Of a stretch of DNA of 27,972 bases, positions 22,555 to 27,972 are shown piece after piece; positions within the stretch are counted from its first letter, which is position 1; each line of letters begins with the position of its first letter. The DNA comes from CAYJLA01 sp964371305. Its GTDB lineage: Bacteria > Bacillota_I > Bacilli_A > RFN20 > CAG-826. Under the pieces are notes generated by a model, which saw only the letters and a program-made list of their open reading frames with translations, was not told the origin of the DNA and searched no databases. The DNA is taken from positions 1-27,972 of the forward strand of contig CAYJLA010000016.1 in assembly GCA_964371305.1 (NCBI GenBank), given 5' to 3'. A program made the translations under genes and the position numbers.

Positions 22555-24663
22555 ATGAACAATTTGAATAAATATAATATAAATAAAAAAAGAAAAAATG
22601 GATTTACGATAGTTGAAGTGGTTACCGTTTTAGGTATTTTATCTATTCTATGTGTTGTTTTAATACCTAGTTTCCTTGGGATAATTGATGATACAAATGC
22701 ACAAGTTATCGAGGAACAAACTAATGTAGTAAATGATGTTTTGGAATACGAAGATGTCGCAAGAGAAGATGTTAATGATGTTAATGATGTTTTTGAAATT
22801 TTAGAAGAATATGGACTTTTTGATTCTATTGATCAAAATGCTGATCATTTGTATGTTTGGGATGCTAAGACAAATCAAATTATTCACGTAAATGAAGAAG
22901 GCAAAGTTATATTTTATTCGGAAGAATACTCTACAAATACGTTTGATTGGCATGTATTTATATTTAATGAAGGTAATTTTAATCTTGCAACAAATATGTT
23001 CACTAAAGGAACTAATTATTATATTTATAACAATTTAGTTTATTCTAGCGAAATCATCTTAAATAATTATGTCTATATTTATGGAAAAGAAGGAGTGTCA
23101 TTAACTGGTAATTTAACTTTAAATAGTGAATATATTAACGAATCATTCAATCCATTAAAAAAGAATTTGGACATTGATATTATTGGCGATTTACAAATTA
23201 ACTATCCTAATGCTGTTTTTGAAATGGATAATGAAGTTAATAATTTACATATTGAAGCAGTCGGGCAATTGATTATTCCATCAGTTAGAAGTAAAATTCA
23301 GCAATACAGCGGATTAAAATTGAACAATTCTATTATTCACGGCACTTTAACTTTTGAATCAGGATATTTACTATTAAGTGATGAAGGTGCTCGAATAAAC
23401 ACTCTTGAAATAACACCAAAAGAAAACGATAATCTAACACTTGATGTTTATGCTCCATACACTAACTTACTTGTTAACGCTAATAAATCTAACTCTGTCG
23501 AAATTAACATTTATGAACCAATACAAAACGCTACTTTTAATATTAGTGATGCTTTGGATGTTCAAATTAATGTTAGGGCTCAAATAGGAAACTTTAGTTG
23601 CAATTTTGGAAATTCAAAAAAGGTAACAGTAAGTAATTTTGCAAGTGTTGGAAATTACGTTGATCAAAGTTCCACCCCTGTAGTTTATAATTTAACAAAT
23701 AATAGTGGTGGTAATATTTCTAATATTAAAATGAATCACGATAGCGACAACGCAACAACAATAACTAATTACGGAACATTAGGAGATATTGATTCAAAAT
23801 CAATTCTCCAATTATATAATTATAATAGCGTAATTGGGTATGTTAATGGGTGGACGATAATAGCTGTAACACTTGGAGGACAAACAGTTGCAGTTGAAAA
23901 GTATTTTTATCCAATAACATCCGTTGATGAATATAATAAATTTGCCTCTTTAACTGATTCTCAAAAAGATAATTTAACTCATCCTTCTAGATTGAGTCAG
24001 ACACAAATAAGAATTATGAATAACATCGATTTCATGAAAAGTAATTCATCTGTTGATTATTTTCATGGTGACTTCGTTGGTAATAACTACAATATTTATA
24101 ATTTAAGCAATGCTTTATTCGGAATTATGAATTCTTATGTAGATGTAAAAGATGTGAAAATTCATGCTCAAATTCATAAAGGTGAAGGTAAATGGGGAGC
24201 GGTGGCCAATCAAGCTATTGGTACTGAAATGACTTTTACAAATGTTCATATTTATGGAAGTCTTAAGTTAGAAGACGATAGTACCACTTCCGCAATTGGT
24301 GGTTTCATTGGTTATTCTAAATCTAGCGGAAGAACTGGTGATCAAGAAACACTTAGATTCGTAAATTCATCTTTTAATGCAGAATTAAATGTATTTGAAT
24401 CAGGCAGTACTTGGGATTGGGATGATTCTTGGTCTTATGGTGGCGGTTTCGTTGGTTATGCAAACTGGGGAGCTGGCAGTGATTGTGTCAAAATGCACTT
24501 TGATAATTCTACATTAAGTTCGAATGCAAAAGTAACTCACGATAGACTTACTTGGTATTTTTATGTTGGTGATTATTTAGGTTATGACCAAGAACATAAC
24601 TGGCACTGGCATGATGTTAATATTTCGAAGTCTGATTCACATACTAGTAGAAAGAAGATGTAA
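22555..24663 (+). CDS. Large type IV prepilin-like protein with a probable beta-helix body
   Basis: 702 residues. The N-terminus is a textbook class III/type IV prepilin signal: a basic leader (K-K-R-K-N-G), cleavage after Gly16, then mature F-T-I-V-E with Phe+1 and Glu+5 followed by a ~20-residue hydrophobic helix. An acidic helix (about 45-95) follows. The remaining ~600 residues are rich in Asn, Ile, Val and Tyr, with short repeated strands like a right-handed beta-helix. Toward the C-terminus there is a G-D-F-V-G-N-N-Y-N-I-Y-N-L-S stretch and a Gly/Trp-rich region of the kind seen in adhesins. Ordinary pilins are 120-200 residues, so this resembles a tip adhesin or displayed minor pilin. 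No prepilin peptidase, ATPase or platform gene is in the window. AAGGAG (22539-22544) precedes the ATG. The pilin signal is secure; the adhesin role is inferred. Confidence 0.82.
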   Translation: MNNLNKYNINKKRKNGFTIVEVVTVLGILSILCVVLIPSFLGIIDDTNAQVIEEQTNVVNDVLEYEDVAREDVNDVNDVFEILEEYGLFDSIDQNADHLYVWDAKTNQIIHVNEEGKVIFYSEEYSTNTFDWHVFIFNEGNFNLATNMFTKGTNYYIYNNLVYSSEIILNNYVYIYGKEGVSLTGNLTLNSEYINESFNPLKKNLDIDIIGDLQINYPNAVFEMDNEVNNLHIEAVGQLIIPSVRSKIQQYSGLKLNNSIIHGTLTFESGYLLLSDEGARINTLEITPKENDNLTLDVYAPYTNLLVNANKSNSVEINIYEPIQNATFNISDALDVQINVRAQIGNFSCNFGNSKKVTVSNFASVGNYVDQSSTPVVYNLTNNSGGNISNIKMNHDSDNATTITNYGTLGDIDSKSILQLYNYNSVIGYVNGWTIIAVTLGGQTVAVEKYFYPITSVDEYNKFASLTDSQKDNLTHPSRLSQTQIRIMNNIDFMKSNSSVDYFHGDFVGNNYNIYNLSNALFGIMNSYVDVKDVKIHAQIHKGEGKWGAVANQAIGTEMTFTNVHIYGSLKLEDDSTTSAIGGFIGYSKSSGRTGDQETLRFVNSSFNAELNVFESGSTWDWDDSWSYGGGFVGYANWGAGSDCVKMHFDNSTLSSNAKVTHDRLTWYFYVGDYLGYDQEHNWHWHDVNISKSDSHTSRKKM

Positions 24664-24685
24664 TATAAACAAAGAGGAAACAAAA

Positions 24686-26362
24686 ATGAAACGTTTAATT
24701 TTTTTATCACTGCTTTCAGTGATGTTGGTAGGATGCACTATTACACCGACTATTGAGGCATCTCAATCTGACTCGTTGTCTCAACCTTCAACCGAAGTTA
24801 CTACTGAAACACCAACAGTAACAACGCCAACAATAACAACACCAACAGTAACAACGCCAACAATAACAACACCTACTGAAACACCAACAATAACAACACC
24901 TACTGAAACACCAACAATAACAACACCTAGCGAGGAACCGACAACAGGTGAACCGAGCGAGGAACCAAACGAACCTCAAAACGGGATGACAAGCGAAGTT
25001 GTAAAAAGTGAAGATCTAAAGTATATCAATACAGATTCCAATAATTCTATGGGATATTTTTCATTACCAACCACTGGAAATCAAAAAGTTCTCGTAGTAC
25101 CTGTCCAATTTAGTGGTTCACCAGCTTGGAGCGACAGTATGACTACACGATTGGAAAAAGCATTTTTTGGAACTCAAACTGACATAGGATGGGAAAGTGT
25201 AAAGACATATTATAACGAATCATCATCTGGTAAATTAAATATTTCTGGTGAACTTACAGACCCATTAGTTTTATCTATAACCGCACAAAGTGCTGCAAGT
25301 TCATATGGAGGCGATACAGTTGAAGATTATGTAATTAGTTCGTTTTATTCAACAGCATCTACTACATTATTAAATGAATACGATCAAGATAATGATGGTT
25401 TAGTTGATGCAACAATGTTTATTTATTCAAATGACTATAAAGGTTCTGGTAGAGGATATTCGGATGCTTTTTGGGCATGGGTTTGGTATTTAAACAATCC
25501 TTCATCATCAAAGCCAACAGTTGGAACTTATATGTGGGCAAGTTATGAATTTTTAAACGATGAAACTAATTTAGAAATAGATACACATACTTTAATTCAT
25601 GAATTTGGCCATGTTCTTGGTTTAGATGATTATTACACATATGATAGCAATGGTTGGGACCCAGTTGGAACTCTCGAAATGCAATCATATAACACTGGAG
25701 ATCAAGGAGCGTATTCAAAACTTACTAATGGATGGAATGATATAACATATATTAACGGTGAAAAGGCTAATAGTGGTGATAAAATAGCAGTTGAAATAGA
25801 CACAACAGCATTAAAGGATGGCGATATAATTTTAATTAATGATTCATGGAACGGTCATGCTCTTGATGAATATATACTTGTAGAATATTATACGCCACAA
25901 GGTCTCAACGAATGGGCTACAACAAGCGAAAACACTACATATGGCAACATGTATACAGAATCAGGATTAAGAATTTATCATGTTGATGCAAGATTAGTAA
26001 AACTGAACTCTAGTGGAAGATTTGTTTCGTATAGCGATGAAATATATAATGATTCATATACATATTTTCCTGGCGCAAGTAACTCTTATTCTTGGAGTTA
26101 TTTAGATTCACCCGATAGTTATGACTTTAAGTTAAATCATTTAATGCAAGCTGATGTTACATCTTCTTCGGACAGTGATCATTTTGAAAACGGAGGAACA
26201 GCATCTAACTCGACTCTATATAATGTCGGAGATAAATTTGCTGCTTCATCTATTTTCTTTTCAGAAGGCACTAAGTTTAACGATGGAAGCGAAGTAGGTT
26301 ATTCAGTCGAAATGTTAAGTAAAACAACAAATACTGCAACTGTCGAAATAGAAAAACTATAG
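24686..26362 (+). CDS. Lipoprotein M6-type (immune inhibitor A-like) metalloprotease on a Thr/Pro stalk
   Basis: 558 residues from the ATG at 24686, which has an AGAGGAAA ribosome site. An in-frame upstream start inside the pilin-like gene would bury the signal peptide. The lipobox M-L-V-G-C gives Cys17. Residues ~35-95 are a Thr/Pro/Glu repeat stalk. The peptidase domain follows: V-L-V-V-P-V-Q-F (135-142), an acidic calcium-type loop D-Q-D-N-D-G-L-V-D (233-241) and the zinc motif H-E-F-G-H-V-L-G-L-D-D (305-315) with His305, Glu306, His309 and probably Asp315. This pattern is typical of M6 peptidases. The C-terminal ~230 residues are beta-rich. It would cut proteins at the cell surface. It starts 22 bp after the pilin-like gene, so the two are likely cotranscribed and may work together, perhaps in binding and digesting host or neighbour proteins. 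Substrate unknown. Confidence 0.87.
   Translation: MKRLIFLSLLSVMLVGCTITPTIEASQSDSLSQPSTEVTTETPTVTTPTITTPTVTTPTITTPTETPTITTPTETPTITTPSEEPTTGEPSEEPNEPQNGMTSEVVKSEDLKYINTDSNNSMGYFSLPTTGNQKVLVVPVQFSGSPAWSDSMTTRLEKAFFGTQTDIGWESVKTYYNESSSGKLNISGELTDPLVLSITAQSAASSYGGDTVEDYVISSFYSTASTTLLNEYDQDNDGLVDATMFIYSNDYKGSGRGYSDAFWAWVWYLNNPSSSKPTVGTYMWASYEFLNDETNLEIDTHTLIHEFGHVLGLDDYYTYDSNGWDPVGTLEMQSYNTGDQGAYSKLTNGWNDITYINGEKANSGDKIAVEIDTTALKDGDIILINDSWNGHALDEYILVEYYTPQGLNEWATTSENTTYGNMYTESGLRIYHVDARLVKLNSSGRFVSYSDEIYNDSYTYFPGASNSYSWSYLDSPDSYDFKLNHLMQADVTSSSDSDHFENGGTASNSTLYNVGDKFAASSIFFSEGTKFNDGSEVGYSVEMLSKTTNTATVEIEKL
24811..24924 (+). repeat. In-gene tandem repeats encoding the Thr/Pro stalk
   Basis: Two exact copies of a 30-nt unit (24811-24840, 24841-24870) are followed directly by two exact copies of a 27-nt unit (24871-24897, 24898-24924). 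The units share most of their sequence, and both lengths are multiples of three, so copy changes would alter stalk length without a frameshift. Confidence 0.93.
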
Positions 26363-26592
26363 AAAACTAAAAATACGATTAGTAATTGATAGCTTTTAGT
26401 AATCGAGTGTATCAGTTTATATTTATATGCATTTATGCTAATATAACCTAATTTTTGTATTAACTTTTGATCAAGCATTTTGAGTATTTTTACGTTTTCC
26501 AAAATTTGATTTTATGTTATAAATTAAGTTTTAAAATATTTTTATTTCTGCTTCTTTTAAGTAATTTTGTATCTACAGGGGACGATTAGTTG
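26363..26592 (+). other. AT-rich intergenic stretch, nothing firm
   Basis: About 230 bp after the metalloprotease gene. I see no convincing terminator (only a weak A-C-T-A-A-A-A / T-T-T-T-A-G-T pairing near 26367-26400), no RNA gene and no ORF with a ribosome site. Confidence 0.5.
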
Positions 26593-26621
26593 TTGGAAAC
26601 TTAATAATTAGTGATTATAAT
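26593..26621 (+). promoter_or_regulatory. Promoter of the amber-interrupted membrane-protein gene
   Basis: TTGGAA (26593-26598), 17 bp, TATAAT (26616-26621), ending 20 bp before the ATG at 26642. Confidence 0.75.
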
Positions 26622-26641
26622 ATGATTAAAGAAGAAGGTGC

Positions 26642-27553
26642 ATGAAATATAACGTTATCTGTATCGTCTTAGGACTAGCAATATTAACAACTTTTGTTAA
26701 ATCATATAATTTTATTGAAGTGAATGCAGTGATGCCTTCATATACTACAAATTCTAGTCCAGTATAGGGACTATCAGTTAAAAACAAAGACGTTACGATT
26801 ACACACGAAGAAATCAATATGGATTTTAATTCGGATATTAATAACATATTTGTTGAAGTTAGGTCGGTCTATAAAGTAAAAAACAATTCAAATGAGGTGA
26901 CTAATTTCGAAGGTTTATTTATAAGTCCATTTTATGTCAATGAGGACAAAGTCTTATCAATTAATGACTCTGTAATAAATTATGAATCAAGTTGGCATAT
27001 GGGCACTTCTGAATCAATAGAAATCGAAATACAACACATCCTTAATCGGGAAACTATTATAGACAATATACGTTATGAAAGTGGAGGTGGCAGGATAGGA
27101 GTTGTAACATTTGAGAAAACATTACAACCATTATCAGATAATGTTATTGAATTAAAACAAAGAGTTGCACGAGGGATGAGTAGGGAAGGAGCCATGGAAG
27201 CGCACACTTACAATTTATCGTTCATTTATTCTCCAACGATTACAAAAGGAATGGGTCTTGATTTTGACATGACTATAAATGTAGAGCAAGAAGTTATAGG
27301 AAAAGAAACTAACTTAGAATTTAAACGAGTTGAATCGGGCAAGTATCAATATAAAAATGATAATTTCTGTAGTACGACAGATGAGTTAAATATCGTTTTA
27401 GAACCTAGCTCATCGATTAATGCAATTGATCTAATGTTTGGAATTTTTCATGTTGCACTCTTTGGATCAATAGCGTTGCCGATACTGATAATTGGTGGTT
27501 TTTTCCTTATAAGGTTCATCTCTAGAAGAAATAAAAAACGAATTCCTCAGTAA
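26642..27553 (+). pseudogene. Secreted, C-terminally anchored membrane protein gene broken by one in-frame TAG
   Basis: From ATG 26642, behind a near-consensus promoter and a purine-rich ribosome site, the frame encodes a signal peptide (basic start, then V-I-C-I-V-L-G-L-A-I-L-T-T-F-V) and about 25 more residues. It then meets TAG at 26765-26767. The same frame continues open for 261 codons to 27553. The next in-frame ATG (26819) begins inside a beta-rich domain and lacks a clear Shine-Dalgarno. The C-terminus has a membrane helix (about 35 to 12 residues from the end) and a basic tail R-R-N-K-K-R. The intact product would be a 303-residue type I surface protein of no family I recognise. The lack of other lesions suggests a very recent nonsense change, a sequencing error, or readthrough. 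Confidence 0.7.
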
Positions 27554-27703
27554 TATTAAATAGTTCAATATAGGATTGTGTTGATTTTAAAAACTCCCTT
27601 GCATTTTCTGCATTGAGTAAATACTTCAATGTTTAAAACTCAAGTATTATTCAATATTTATTGAATAGTAACATTTGGTAATTGATAGTGTTGTAAAAAT
27701 ATC
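27554..27703 (+). other. Intergenic stretch with small AT hairpins
   Basis: Two inverted repeats are visible: C-A-T-T-G-A / T-C-A-A-T-G (27611-27631) and T-A-T-T-C-A-A / T-T-G-A-A-T-A (27648-27667). Neither has a T tract, so termination after the preceding gene is uncertain. Confidence 0.4.
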
Positions 27704-27732
27704 TTGCAAAAGATGGAACATATTGATATACT
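27704..27732 (+). promoter_or_regulatory. Promoter of the initiator tRNA
   Basis: TTGCAA (27704-27709), 17 bp, TATACT (27727-27732), ending 8 bp before the tRNA 5' end, as expected for a tRNA gene transcribed alone. Confidence 0.85.
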
Positions 27733-27740
27733 TGTTTTAC

Positions 27741-27817
<77 letters not shown>

Positions 27818-27827
27818 ATTTAAAAAT

Positions 27828-27854
27828 AAAAAGCGCATCCTATGCGCTTTTTTT
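27828..27854 (+). terminator. Rho-independent terminator after the tRNA, probably bidirectional
   Basis: An 11-bp stem (A-A-A-A-A-G-C-G-C-A-T / complement), a 3-nt loop and a T run on the plus strand, with an A run on the other side. It can serve both the tRNA and the convergent minus-strand gene, whose stop overlaps its edge. Confidence 0.92.
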
Positions 27855-27972
27855 AAAAACTAAATCTTATAACTTGTTGTAATTTGTCGTATTCATTATA
27901 AACGGCATCAAAGCCATCAATTTTTAAAACAGAATGAACTTTATCAATATCCCATTGTTTAATATTATACAC
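27853..27972 (-). CDS. 3' end of an unrecognised minus-strand gene
   Basis: The minus frame is open from the right edge to a TAA at 27855-27853, giving the last 39 residues, with I-D-K-V-H-S-V-L-K-I-D-G-F-D-A-V-Y-N-E-Y in the middle. It abuts the terminator at 27828-27854 in the expected convergent arrangement. Too short to assign a family; the start lies outside the window. Confidence 0.6.
   Translation of the reverse strand: MYNIKQWDIDKVHSVLKIDGFDAVYNEYDKLQQVIRFSF

Noticed and set aside
24584..24685. Upstream start for the metalloprotease inside the pilin-like gene
   Set aside because: It would bury the lipoprotein signal peptide; ATG 24686 has its own ribosome site.
24811..24924. Tandem repeats as a possible CRISPR array
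   Set aside because: The copies are directly adjacent with no spacers, lie in frame in a coding gene, and no cas genes are present.
24788..24979. Cys/Tyr/Trp-rich minus-strand ORF resembling a cysteine-repeat peptide
   Set aside because: It is the antisense of the Thr/Pro tandem repeat in the metalloprotease lipoprotein; its periodicity comes from that repeat and it has no ribosome site or promoter.

Overview
The window reads as chromosome of a low-GC member of the Bacilli/Mollicutes branch (Acholeplasma-, Izemoplasma- or RF39-like). The signs are strongly AT-rich codon use, lipoproteins, a pullulanase held by a C-terminal membrane helix with a basic tail, and no visible LPXTG sorting motif. 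TGA is a true stop: several genes end in TGA within ATGA overlaps and Trp is TGG. The reassigned Mycoplasma code is therefore not used. Genus cannot be set from sequence alone.

Region 1 (1-15590) is a surface starch/glycogen system. After the 3' end of an unrelated membrane-protein gene come a maltodextrin-binding lipoprotein (malE-like), an oversized MalF permease, MalG, a lipoprotein alpha-amylase-family GH13 enzyme, a membrane-anchored type I pullulanase and a second, lipoprotein pullulanase. A separately transcribed lipoprotein follows, built of beta-sandwich modules with N/D-G-W motifs that look starch-binding. CcpA/LacI-type cre operators lie in the promoters of the binding protein and of the last lipoprotein, which suggests catabolite control. 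Glycans would be held and debranched at the surface, cut to maltodextrins, bound by MalE and imported by MalFG. No ATPase gene is present, so a shared MsmK-like ATPase elsewhere is expected.

Region 2 (15589-20955) starts with a small membrane protein that overlaps, tail to tail, a DUF523 gene. Divergent from DUF523 is a tightly coupled five-gene operon: YgjP-like metallopeptidase, SpoU/TrmH-type RNA methyltransferase, patatin-like phospholipase, and a NatAB-like ABC exporter. Three adjacent genes here have a -10 box exactly 6 nt before the ATG and no Shine-Dalgarno, so they are probably leaderless.

Region 3 (20991-27972) holds enolase with its own promoter and terminator. Next is a two-gene unit: a 702-residue protein with a type IV prepilin N-terminus and a probable beta-helix body, and an M6-type metalloprotease lipoprotein on a Thr/Pro repeat stalk. 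Then come a secreted membrane-protein gene broken by one in-frame TAG, an initiator tRNA-Met with an odd T-stem, and the 3' end of a minus-strand gene.

The observations most worth following up are the MalF with a ~350-residue cytoplasmic insertion, the pilin-like beta-helix/M6 protease pair, the leaderless cluster, the initiator tRNA with two adjacent U-U oppositions in its T-stem, and the amber-interrupted gene.
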